Shown: positions 1-10,379 of the stretch, piece after piece | How positions within the stretch are numbered: position 1 is the first letter of the stretch | Layout of the letters: each line of letters opens with the position of its first letter | NCBI RefSeq assembly: GCF_037392515.1 | Contig: NC_090285.1 | Location: 4,777,501-4,841,500 of the forward strand | DNA: 64,000 nt | Direction of reading: 5' to 3' | From: Haliotis asinina | Taxonomy: Eukaryota > Mollusca > Gastropoda > Lepetellida > Haliotidae | Program-made: the position numbers and the translations under genes | The notes under the pieces: generated by a model | The model's database searches: none | Told to the model about the DNA's origin: nothing | Seen by the model: only the letters and a program-made list of their open reading frames with translations

Positions 1-768
1 TTGTCCATCACCGTGATTGATGTTGGTAATTAATACCCTTTAACGAGCTGTTGACTCCTAGTAAACTCTGCACACAAACAAGTTTATGGCTTTGAAATCT
101 TTCCTACAGACATTTATGGTCACTGTGGGTCCCGTGCGGTGGCCCTGGGGTGAACTTGTCCAACAAGCCTGTCAGACTTCATGTTTCTGTATTTGACCAC
201 TGGCCGATCTGTGTGACCGACCACATCGTGAAAATTACTTGGGCCAGGCTTAACTTTGTTACAAGTTTCAATTATCGAGTTTAGGCAAGTCGCAGGGATA
301 ATAAGTCTTTTATTGTATCAGTAGGAAGCTTCTGTCAAATATCTATAGCATAGACCAAAATACTGTCGAAAAAGCGTGACATTGTGATATAGCATAGACG
401 AAAATACTATCGAAAACGCGTGACATTGTGTCGTTAAACACCCTGTTTTTTTCGTTCAGATGCCCTCTGCAAACTTACTATATGGAATTTGGTTTTTGCA
501 ATCGCTACATCTAGCAAAAATTGAATGCATCTTTTCTGTGTTCGTGTACACACAAATTTTCACTTTCACCAACAATGCAGTATGAAAAGGTAAAAGACAC
601 AACCAAACACAAAGTGCTTACAATGTACCTGATTTGACGATGGTTTTAGCAATGGCGATTACTGGCACTATTAACGTTTTCATTATGGCTGTCGTGGCTG
701 TCATGGTCCAATCTTTAGAGCCACTCTCAAAACACATTTACTTCAGCTAAAATTTAAAGAAAACGCAC
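1..768 (-). other. Intron-1-like sequence of broken P450 copy C
   Basis: This non-coding stretch lies 3' (minus strand) of dead P450 exon 1 and ends at an intact splice donor. From about 250 to 760 it closely matches 32310-32830, the distal part of intron 1 of copy A, including the AATTATCGAGTTTAGGC segment. It lacks the 59-bp LINE-tail insertion seen at 32368-32426. Any exons 2-4 of this copy would lie outside the window. Confidence 0.7.
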
Positions 769-1100
769 CTTTTCTCCTTGCGAAGAAATCAGTAAAAAAT
801 GTGTGTGGCCTGTCGGAGAAGACGTCGACGTTCTTAACTATGGTTTCTTGAAGGACGTTGTAGCCATTGAGGACGATGACAGGCTTGTGAAAGACATACA
901 CACTGAAAATGTCACCATACGTCTGTCGGGGTTTTCTAAAACAAAACTCGGGAATCAGTCTCCATTGAAAGGGCGTTCCCCAGGAACGGAAGGAGAGGGG
1001 GACCAGGAGGAAGTCCAGTGGCCCGCCTCATTGACAGCCATAACACTACCAGCACCACGACCAGAAATAAGGCAACTGTTGTAAATCCAAAATCCCACAT
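769..1100 (-). pseudogene. Broken exon 1 of a CYP2-like cytochrome P450 (copy C)
   Basis: Read from the ATG at 1100-1098, this exon encodes the P450 membrane anchor and the proline-rich hinge ([11 protein letters not shown]). Codon 55 is TAG (938-936) where copy A has a Lys codon. A net 1-bp insertion follows, making the exon 332 bp instead of 331, so the rest (GDIFSVYVFHKP-like) is out of frame. The splice donor (GTGCGT) at 768 is still present. It is most similar to copy A. Both TATA-like motifs found upstream of copy A are altered here. I infer a recently duplicated, inactivated gene; whether later exons exist to the left cannot be seen. Confidence 0.85.
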
Positions 1101-2640
1101 GATGATTGTGTGCTGGTTTCCAACCTGTGTAAAAGCTGACTAAGTACAACTGTCGAGTGGCGCATTAAAACGACTGTCTGATTTAAAAGAACGCCCCTTA
1201 TCAATGTTTGCAGAGTGAGTCAGCCAATAAGCATATATGTCGTGCACACTGCCTTGTACATGTGCATGTGTCAAGTGGTCAAGGTCTGACTCGCAGACAC
1301 TACCGAATAAGGTATGTGAGGGTAATAGATTGCACAGTTACGGATAGGTACAACACACCGTCAGTGTATGTATTTGCCTTCCAACTAAATGAAATAAACA
1401 CTGTGGTTTTTTGTTTCATAAAGTAAGCTCAGTAGTGAATTCTAGAAGTCTTGAATTTGTTTACGCTTCCAAATTAAGTGGGTTATCGTTTCAGCTTCAC
1501 ACTGAAAAAAGAGCATACGTTTCTATATGTAAAGTAGCTGTTATATAAAAATGAGTTAATTAAGGAACATTCATTGAATAGTTCTGACATTGAGTCATTT
1601 CAATTTGGTACCTTCATGTTTTATAAGTGCTTTTATACTTTAGTTCTTTTATGTTTAAATTTAAGGTGAACGTCCTTTTCATTCAGGATTAACTAGAGAC
1701 ACTTTGCACATGTTTGTTGACAACAACCTGGATTAACTGTGTAAAGGCTGTGTATTTGTCTTTTTGCACACACTTTTAAAACACAGATGTCCATTATACT
1801 GATAACATTATGGGGCGGGGTATTTAAAGGATCCGTTAGGCGTTAATGTATAAATCGTGTGTAATAACTGCTATCTTTACTTTGATGAATTTGCTCAAAC
1901 TTTGACCAACAGATGTCCCATATACTGACAGCAATGTGCCACAAATCATTTTATAGGCCGTTAAGGGGTGTGTATAACAACTGCTTTATATACATTTCTG
2001 CAGATAATGCATCTGTATTTGATAATCGGGTACATATATGAATCCAGAGTTTCTCGAGTACAACCGATGTAAATACAGGACGTTCATTGTTTCATGTGTG
2101 AACAATTTACTTTGTTTCTGTGATAGTATCATAATGACATGTGATCCAGTCGTCTAAGTCGCAGCTATTCGCGGTGTAGAGTTGCATCCCTTGAGCACAC
2201 CTATGAAACCTATGAGTGTTGTTTCGGATCCTGGTTTGTCATAAGTTTGTCTGCACTTATAGGTTTATCGCCACCACGTTTCTTTCACCACAATGGTAAA
2301 GTCAGAGTCCTCCCACACTGATCTAACGACGTGATGTAAGCGAAATACTGCTAAAAGCTGCTTTAACTAATTAGCTCATAACTCAATTTTCCCCTGAACC
2401 TTAGCTACAGTGCGCTGTGCAGCTTTACACAGGTTATACACTCCACAAGACCCGTGTTTTTGTCATGATTCATAACTCCCCTTGGAAGGAACTACTCCAC
2501 CCCACTGGGCACCCAAGTTGACAATTAGCTCATTTAGTGGGTATAACCTGTCTGGGGCATTGTGGGTATTTGGTTCAGCAGAGGTCAGAGGGTAGCAGTG
2601 AGGGAAGGGGAATAAAGTTAGTTATAATAGTAATATAGTA
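1101..2640. repeat. Duplicated P450 5' flank (paired with 33166-34680)
   Basis: This is non-coding sequence upstream of P450 copy C, nearly collinear with the flank of copy A at 33166-34680 with only small indels. Parts recur in more diverged form at 19600-20170 and, around the segment 'cagatgtcccatatactgac', at 24920-25250 and 40420-40750. The last 300 bp also match 44890-45240. No gene was recognised; short open frames here are not supported. Confidence 0.75.
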
Positions 2641-2689
2641 ATAGTGCGCGTATATAGAGCTCATATCCAGGCACATTGCTTGTTCATGA

Positions 2690-3540
2690 GAAAGTTCGAA
2701 TTCTAATCTTATATCCTGCTTAGTTTATTTGTGTCTGGGTGAATTGCCCCTTTCCCCTATTGTAATACCAGTCATACGCTTAGGGTGGATAGACCCTCAC
2801 TTTTTGTCATTACTTCATACACTGGTGCACATTGTGAAATCGGTTACCACATGTTACAGACAGATTGTGAAACCAGTCATTTCGTGAAATGACTAAGAGG
2901 GCCAGCCATTCCATGTCATTTTGTGTAACAACAACCAATACACAGGTATTGTCTGGTGTGGCTGCCTTCGACATTGCAAGTGTCAAAGTGTCAAAATGAG
3001 GCAAAACGGCTGGTCCTCTTAGTCATTTCACGAAATGACTGATTTAACAACCTGACTGTAACATATACAATGAGCCATAGCGCCTTTCTAATCAGTCATA
3101 TATTTACAACTTAAATCCCAGTTAGAGAATTCTTTAGAAGCTGACACGGTTCCAGTTTGATATTAGTTTTGTTGAGCCTTTGACGAGGCCGCCATTTTGA
3201 TCATAAATGGATCTAACAAAACATGTGGCAAATGTTTTCTAGATTCCTTTGACCTAATTTGTGGTACGATGTTGATACCATTTTGCAGTATCTATCATGT
3301 CTACCAAACGGATGACAAAATACCAACTGCACCATTAAAAACATTCCGAACTTTGAAGAGACATTCAGCAGTGTCATAATTGTTACTTGTCATATCTTCC
3401 TACGAACCTCTGTTCTAATACGGCCATATTTCGCGGTTCTCATAAAATCCCCTAGCGGGAAAAATGTCAGATTTATCTCCCTTTTTATCTGTCCAATCAG
3501 AACACGTGTTACATCGACTTGGATTCAACTTGACAATTGC
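2690..3540. repeat. Duplicated intergenic block (paired with 51670-52660; partly 36838-37240)
   Basis: The block is collinear with 51670-52660 and, for its first 400 bp, with 36838-37240. It contains a MITE-like element at 2851-3064. Relative to the 52-kb copy, about 120 bp present at 52396-52515 are missing at position 3379. No gene was recognised. Confidence 0.7.
2851..3064. mobile_element. MITE-like element with long terminal inverted repeats
   Basis: The left end (ATGTTACAG, then AGTCATTTCGTGAAATGACT and AAGAGGGCCAGCC) is mirrored at the right end (GGCTGGTCCTCTT, AGTCATTTCACGAAATGACT, CTGTAACAT). This gives imperfect inverted repeats of about 60 bp around about 90 bp of non-coding DNA. 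Related copies lie at 9941-10052 (partial), 37000-37236 and 51836-52074. I could not assign a superfamily, and no target duplication is clear. Confidence 0.65.
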
Positions 3541-3779
3541 AAGCACTGTGGATAAATATAAATGGCATGACTGAGTTCTGTCCAGAAGAAACATTCGAGT
3601 ATCGCGCTCGGGAAGAGGTTCTAGTTTTCACGGAAATTACCGAGATCTTTCGAACGATCACTTTTGAAACTAGGTCGCTGATTGCACTATTAAATCTGAT
3701 TGCCTCCAATCATGAGTCTTGAATTCTCGCACTATGAAAGGTTACGTACGAAGATGTGACAAGTTACAACTGTGGGAAG

Positions 3780-4110
3780 AGAATGGACTTTGCACAAGGA
3801 GCAACCGCACGTAGCCGACCAGACGAGAAGGAATTTTATGATTATGTTGAGAACTTTGTAAAGGCATTAACTGATCGTTTGATCTTGAAACGATTGATAA
3901 CGTAGACAGTGATATTACTCTGCAAGAAACATGTCATGCACTTAATGATGCGGACTGTGGCAAATGTCCAGGATGACTGGATTACGGATTTAATTTTTTA
4001 ATGATGCTCCACAAAAGTGGCTTCATTTAATATGTAGCTTATTTAATTTGACTCTGTATACTGGCGAAAGAATGGATTTTGGGAGTAATTATTCCATTTC
4101 ACGAAATATT
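3780..4110 (+). pseudogene. LINE reverse-transcriptase remnant
   Basis: Plus-strand frames give a decayed stretch resembling the region ahead of the RT domain of non-LTR elements: an ITLQETCHALNDADCGKCPG-like segment (compare the common 'ALNKLKSGKSPGxDG' motif), followed after frameshifts by a KEWxLGVIIP-like stretch. Stops and frameshifts rule out function. The clade is undetermined. Confidence 0.45.
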
Positions 4111-4266
4111 CCATTTCACGAAAAGGGTAGCGCAGCTGATCCTGCTAACTGCAGACTCATATTCTTTTTAGAGGGTTTTGGGGAAATCTTTCCCCAAATT
4201 TTGTGCTGAAGGTTAAATGATTGTTCAGTGCTCTTGCGACAGTTGACAATCTTATATTTGGTGTCA

Positions 4267-4990
4267 TGCCTAGATTTACTGAGGCTCAGCGCAACAATGT
4301 GATTGGTCATTTGGAGGCTGGGGAGTCTCAGCCTGCGATTGAAAGGCAACTGAATGTGTCACAGAGTACCATAGCAAGACTTTGGCATCGCTTTCGGCAG
4401 CATCATCATCACAACATCGGTAGTGCCAGGACTCAGAACAATTTCTGATCAGACCGCGAGGAACCACTTACGTGAGGCTGGTATTAGTTCCAGAAGACCT
4501 TTGCGAGGACCTGTCCTTACATGTCAACATCGGTAACAACACAGACATCTTCAGTGATGAGTCAGGTTACATGCTGCGACGTCCCGACAGAAGAGCACGT
4601 GTATATAAAGTCGTAACGAACGCTACGCTGCAAATCGTGTACAGGAATTGGACAGACTTGGTGATGGAAGTGTGATGATTTGGGTTGGATTCTCACACAG
4701 TGGCAGGGCAGATCTCATTCAGGTCCAGGGCAGTTTGACAGCTCAACGTTACCGTGATGAAATCATCAGGCCTCATGTTCTTCATTCCATAAACCACCAG
4801 AACGTGATTTTTCAGCATGGCCGCAGGGATTTCGTTGCTCAGAACAAAGTTCAGGTTCTTGATTGGCCCTTGATTGACAGCTACAGACGTTACCTGCTCT
4901 GTTTGTGGCCTTGAGGGATGAGTGCCACCAGACACGTCATCCGGAATCTGGTTCTGTCTATGGGACGCTTATGCCAAGCAACCGTTGATA
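4267..4990 (+). pseudogene. Tc1/mariner transposase pseudogene
   Basis: The first open segment (from the ATG at 4266) encodes the N-terminal helix-turn-helix of a Tc1-type transposase: RFTEAQRNNVIGHLEAGES followed by an ERQLNVSQSTIARLWHRF segment. After a deletion and frameshifts, further pieces match the family in order: a TISDQTARNHLREAGI-like linker; IFSDESGYMLRRPDRRARVY, the first catalytic Asp region; DGSVMIWVGFSHSGRADL; and an IFQHGRRDFVAQNKVQVLDWP-like segment in which the family's FQHDNA has become FQHGRR. Multiple stops and a damaged catalytic region show it is dead. I did not find terminal inverted repeats. Confidence 0.8.
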
Positions 4991-5289
4991 CTAATGGTGG
5001 CAACACAAAATACTGACTGCTCTAGATCTGCAACCTTGACCTTGGATCACTTGTCATTTATAAGGTACGGTTTCTTGCAGCATTGAACTGTTAATGTTCA
5101 TTCTGGTTTTCTTCATGACTTCCCTGTACTGCTGAACCTTAAATGTATAAATTGATAACAATTTTCAGTTATGCGTTTCTTTTTTTTGAGTAGTATATAT
5201 CTTCTACATATCTTTGCATTGACCAAATGAACCACTAAGGCTGCTTTCGTGGAATGCTCTGCATTTCTCTTTGTAACGCTTGTTCAAGT

Positions 5290-5560
5290 TCATGTCAGGG
5301 ACTGAACATAGAGACAGTTAACACGAGTTCCTGTAATGTTCCAAGCATGTTCAATAGTATTACGATCAGGTGATGGTGCAGGCCAGTCCAAATGTGTGAT
5401 GTTGTTGATCTACACATCATTAACAACTCTTTTTCAGGCACTTTCATCCATAAAAATGTTAAAAAGTTAGGACCCGCATGTGGTATCAGAAAAATGATTA
5501 CAGGTAGGTTTAAACCAGTCAGACTGTATGTGTGAAATGTGGAGCACATTCATGTAGCAC
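5290..5560 (-). pseudogene. Tc1-like transposase C-terminal fragment
   Basis: Minus-strand frames contain IFMDESA followed by NNITHLDWPAPSPDRNTIEH and AWN. This matches the second and third catalytic blocks of Tc1/mariner transposases (FMDDNA ... LDWPSQSPDLNPIEHLWD). Frameshifts separate the pieces. The opposite strand and different sequence make it a separate element from the one at 4267-4990. Confidence 0.65.
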
Positions 5561-7904
5561 ATTTTGCACGTGATGGTTTGGGTGTTTGTGTTCGGGTAAT
5601 GATACCTATGTTATCAGATAATTCAATTTAACAGTCACTAGAAGTTATGCTTTCTTTGAATAGTTTCCCTTCAGAACCATACCGGCAGAAATCGCTATCA
5701 AGAATCACAAAGGCATTACAGTGAATACAGTGAAAATTATTGTTTGTATTTTTGTGAGGAGCAAATTGGCAACGATACCGAGTGGGTCTTATTGTTTTAC
5801 GCATGAGTCTAACTGCATATCGGGTATCACCATTGCAGCTGGACCTAACACCACGGAGGTCAACTCGCGATGTTTCTGAACTAGAGCAGGTGTGTAATAC
5901 GAGGCGAGTGTCGGCATATCGCTGAGTGGTTGAGGCTGTTTCCCATGATGTGATACAATTTGTGCATGACCGCTTATATTGTTTACCCGAGAGTGCCGAG
6001 AGTCTTTTCCCCCGCTTGTCCACGCTCATGTCATCAGTGTTAGACCATAAACATATTCTCTTCAAAAACGTAGAGGAACTGTACTTTCAATGTACGATTG
6101 TCGAAATTGGGAGATATATGTGATTGAATCAATGTTGATACAATAATAATGGAAGTTTTGAGAATGCATCACCACATGAATTTCATTCAAAGCAAAGCTG
6201 TTTGTTCAGTTATCCCCCTTGGTAGGTGACTGGAGTATGGCATGAAAATTTCAGGTTTACAATTTTAAGTCAGTAGTGTGTGATCTGATCCTGAAAACCC
6301 TGGTCATACACAGATGCAAGAAAATTATCGAAAAACATGGTCTACAGTGATTTCTCGACCTCCCTGTAAAGTGTCCAGATTCATAATGACACCCCATGCA
6401 CGTGTAGGAGACTCCCACGTTGTGCACGTGCTTCCCATGCATTGTGCGTGCGTGTGGTGATAACGTGAAATGATGCTGCAATCACAAGATGAATGTCATT
6501 GTAACGTTCCTTAATTTGATTTCTTTCTACCAGACTTCAAAGTTCAGGCTCCCCTACTTGTTTTGAAGAGTATATATCACTATCGCCATGATTTCTTGGT
6601 AGCCATGAAAACCGCGACAGTTCTTTTTCCAGGGTTTGTTTTGAATAATGGCTTTATAACATAATTCTTTTGATAGATAAATTTTGTAGAGCGGGCTTAC
6701 GTAGGTGAAACTCCTTGGCAAAAAGTGCGGAAACTGAATCCGTTGTCCGTTTACTTTCTCAACGCTGAAATATGTGCCAGTGTATGTTGGTTAATACTAC
6801 ACCATAGCTGTGTATATGGGAGACGAATTTGTTGACGTACCCATAAAATAATGAATTTCAGTAGCAGTGAGAGCTTATTTACAGATGTGTGACAGATTTG
6901 GTCGTTGGAGACCTTTCATGATGGGACATTTTCTGGAAGGTTTACTGTGCCTAAAGGACACAAGAATGAGAAGATGTCGACTAGAACTTTCCGACTTGAC
7001 TTATGTCTTATCTTGAACGTGTAAACCATACCAGTAAACAATGCGAAGAGCAGCATGCGGGTCATTGGTTCATCAAGCGAAATACTGATCTGATCACCCA
7101 GCTAATGTCTGTATGACGGGGAGGCTGTATTTAGCGTTATAATTAACTTTGCAAATATACCAAAACTCCTTCCTAACAGTTTATTTTCTCAAGAACTGAA
7201 ACTGTTTTGTTAGAAACGAATGTCTATTACCCTCACTCACAGAGAGAAAACACAGCGAATTCTTTCTTGGTTATTTTCCCTCTTTATCAGGGAAACAGTC
7301 TGAAACAGTTCTGAAGTTGTCCGAACCCCCCAAACATGTTCGTTTTGTTGGCTATGACAAAGACACATTTAGGGAAGGTGGATCCACGGAACTGAACATC
7401 ATGGGGAATATGAAGGTAAGAAAGGTAAAACGTCTACGACCTTGGCCGAAACTGTCAAACTGAAGGCCATAAATCTGACAAGCAGAGGATCACTACTTTC
7501 AAAACGATTTCCAAATACTGTTAAACAAAGCAAACTGTACACTGCATTGTGGTATCAGCCGCATGTAGTCGAAACCAAGTCCTGTCTCTGATTTAATGCC
7601 TGCAAGAAGATGCGAGATGTCCTGATGAATTTGTTGTTCAGAACAGGCCACAGGTATGTCATGTTCACCTGTTTTATAGTTGACACAATTTCTTCCAGTG
7701 TGTTCATGCTATCATTGCATAATAACCCAGACTCTTAAGTATTGGGTGGTATCAACTTTATTTCAAATGCATCTATAGTTGCTCATTGTCTCAGTTACAG
7801 TTATAAAACAAGGTAATGAAACAACAGCAGTGGTACTTTCTGGGGGAATTGAATGGGGGTTGAATGGATCTCTGACACTTGAATAATGTAGCAGGTACCT
7901 TTTT
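5561..7904. other. Stretch without a recognised gene
   Basis: The longest open frame is 145 codons at 5628-6065 (minus strand). It has scattered cysteines (CIHC near the end) but no family I recognise, and it may be chance or an old element. No repeats, RNA genes or splice-supported exons were seen in the remainder. Confidence 0.4.
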
Positions 7905-8215
7905 TTTATTGATCTTAGATAGGTATAATAAGATATGGAGTGCACGACTCCATGTTGGAGCTGGTTACATATTGGCAAGCGTGAAACTATAGGTATACAG
8001 AGTCAGGGAATGCACGACTCGAACTCCATGGGTTACATTCACGTTCGAGCTGGTTACACATCAGCTACAAAGATAATTCAGATATAGAAAACCAGGGAGT
8101 GCATAATTCCAGCAGCAAACTCCATGGGCAATGCTGGTTATACACTGGCCACAGAGAGTAGACCTCCAGCAGCAAACTCATGGGTTTGCATGTTGGAACT
8201 AATTATTTATTGGAA
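7905..8215. repeat. Degenerate tandem repeat (about 90-bp period)
   Basis: Three to four diverged units each carry a 'gtgcacgactcc' or 'gtgcataattcc' segment, then 'aactccatggg', then 'gctggttacacat'. The spacing is irregular and the unit number is estimated by eye. Confidence 0.5.
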
Positions 8216-8819
8216 AAAAGAACTGCAGATTTTCAAAGTGTGAAATAAAACTATTGGGCCATTTTTAGAAAGTCAGAGCATAGACCATTAGAGCATTTCC
8301 TATAATTTGTAACAATACACTAAGGCAGTGTCATCTTACACACATCAGGTAATTCACATGATTTAATAAGTTTGTCATAGAACATTGGGGGCATAATGTG
8401 GCCATACACTGCGTCAATACCCGGATTTTGGGTAGAACTGACTAATAGAACTGACCATACTAACTGAATATCTGTTCTTGAACCCATTAAGATAAGGTAG
8501 ACCGTCAGAATTACAGAGGTCCTTTACTTCAGTAATTCCAAAGTCGAACCAACTTTTAGGAAAAAAGGATGAATAAAAAACTCTTAGACAAAGGTTCTCA
8601 GGGAATATTTGAGACAGATCATTCTGATCACTTATGAATAGACTTCTGTTTCTCTTTCATTATAGAAGAACATCTTTTCAACATGGGTTGTCCTCAGTGC
8701 AGAACTGATCAATGTCTGAGCCAGACTCAAGCAGATGAACAGGAACATTGAAAGGGGTAATTAACGTGGTTGTTAATATACCTCTTAATAGTGCCTTGTT
8801 ACAATGCAGCAATAGAGGA

Positions 8820-9790
8820 TTTTACATCAATCATCCTATTTCCTCCTTCCCTGTAATCCTTGTTCATGTTCATCCTCTTAATCTTATCCATTAAGATTGA
8901 AAAACATTTTGCCAATACCATCCATGAAACTTTAGGGAGGATTAGAAAGCGATGTAAAATGTGTATTAAAGTAGATAGAAGTGTTATCAGTAATGTTTCT
9001 TTCTCGGCTATTCCCAAGGATTTTCGATATAACTTTTGGCCTTCTCCAGGCGTTAATAACCCACAGGGCTTTCAAATCAGCATTTAAAACGATACCCCAA
9101 ATCTCAAAGTTCCCTGAGTGCCAGTCCAGGCCATATTTACTACATATTATATCTTTACTGTTAGCCACAGCTCCAATCCACGGGACCTTTGTCTTGCCTA
9201 TGTTTATTTTTAGTCCGGACATGCGATAACAGAGTATCCAAAGTGGCCTTCAGGCTGACATCGGAGCCATCCAAAAAGAACTGGTTGTCATCAGCATATT
9301 GGACTAGTTTATATTCCTTGCAATTCAAAATAATACCCTTAATATTAACATTTTCACGACTCACGATAACCACGATCTCCGCTCCAAACAAAAATAGATG
9401 TGGCGAGATGGGTTTCCCTCCCCTACAGCCTCTATTATTAGGAAAGAATTCGGATAGATGTCCATTTTGAATAATTCAGAAGGTAGCAGTTTTCGTTGGT
9501 ACAGATGTCCATTTCAGCAAGTATGAACCAAATACACATTTTTGTAAAACCTTGCTTACATATGTTTTGGAAACTTCCAAAAGCTTTTTTCAAAAGGTCA
9601 TTCTTCTTTTGTTTTCTAGTTTCAAACGTGACATATAACAGTCTAATTTTTTCGCTTATACATCTGACAGGGATGAAGCCTGTTTGAATTTCAAGTATCA
9701 GATGGTCAAGTGCACCTTCCAGTTTGTTAGTGATACATGTACTAAGTCTAATAATCTTAGACATGGCAGTTAACAACGATATGGGGCGCC
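8820..9790 (-). pseudogene. L1/Tx1-like LINE reverse-transcriptase remnant
   Basis: In order along the minus strand: an ITNKLEGALDHLILEIQTGF region leading into 'IQTGFIPVRCISEKIRLLY' (typically QTGFIPGRYIGENIRLIYD); 'GCRGGKPISPHLFLFGAEI'; 'EYKLVQYADDNQFFLDGS', which carries the catalytic YADD box; and 'SGLKINIGKTKVPWIG'. The order and motifs are those of the L1/Tx1 group of APE-type LINEs. The pieces are split across frames by at least three frameshifts, so it is inactive. Confidence 0.7.
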
Positions 9791-9872
9791 CTAATCGACT
9801 GGTGAATACGTATTGCGATGTACTGGAGCGTAATTAAGAAGTGGAATTAAGAAGCAGAAGAAGTATTTTCTC

Positions 9873-9875
<3 letters not shown>

Positions 9876-9921
<46 letters not shown>
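9876..9921. repeat. (GT)n microsatellite
   Basis: About 22 uninterrupted GT units, intergenic, about 150 bp from the 3' end of P450 copy B. Confidence 0.95.
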
Positions 9922-9924
<3 letters not shown>

Positions 9925-9940
9925 AGTGATGTATCTATGC

Positions 9941-10052
9941 TTACAGATTGGGAAATCAGTGATTTCGTGGAATGACTGGTCATTTCATGAAATGACTAAG
10001 AGGGTGAGCCATTCACGTCATTTTTGTATAACAACAGTCAATATAACTCGTG
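9941..10052. mobile_element. Partial MITE copy just downstream of P450 copy B
   Basis: The segment (TTACAGATTGGGAAATCAG, then GTCATTTCATGAAATGACTAAG) is about half of the element described at 2851-3064. It ends about 15 bp from the stop codon of P450 copy B, so it probably lies in that gene's 3' UTR. Confidence 0.6.
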
Positions 10053-10067
10053 GTGATCCGAACAGTA

Positions 10068-10327
10068 TTAGTTTCGGGGAATGGCTTTTAGTTGGAATTC
10101 ACATGGCGCGAGTGATAAACCCATTATTCCTTCCAGTGGAGGTTTTTCTCCGTTCACTGGGACGAACTTGAACTTCTGAATCATGGTGGTGAGGAAGAGG
10201 AAGAGCTCCATCCGGGCCATTGACTCCCCCAGGCAAACCCTTCGACCTTGAAATATGAAAACAAAACTTCAGTTCCATTAATATATGCATGTATGTATAT
10301 GTATGTATACTAGTATATATATGTATG

Positions 10328-10379
<52 letters not shown>

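Noticed and set aside
955..1149. 64-codon minus-strand open frame over P450 exon 1 (also 33020-33328)
   Set aside because: Wrong frame of the P450 exon; the hinge and the [16 protein letters not shown] sequence are in another frame.
5628..6065. 145-codon open frame as a host gene
   Set aside because: No domain, no splice or promoter support; adjacent to Tc1 remnants and likely chance.
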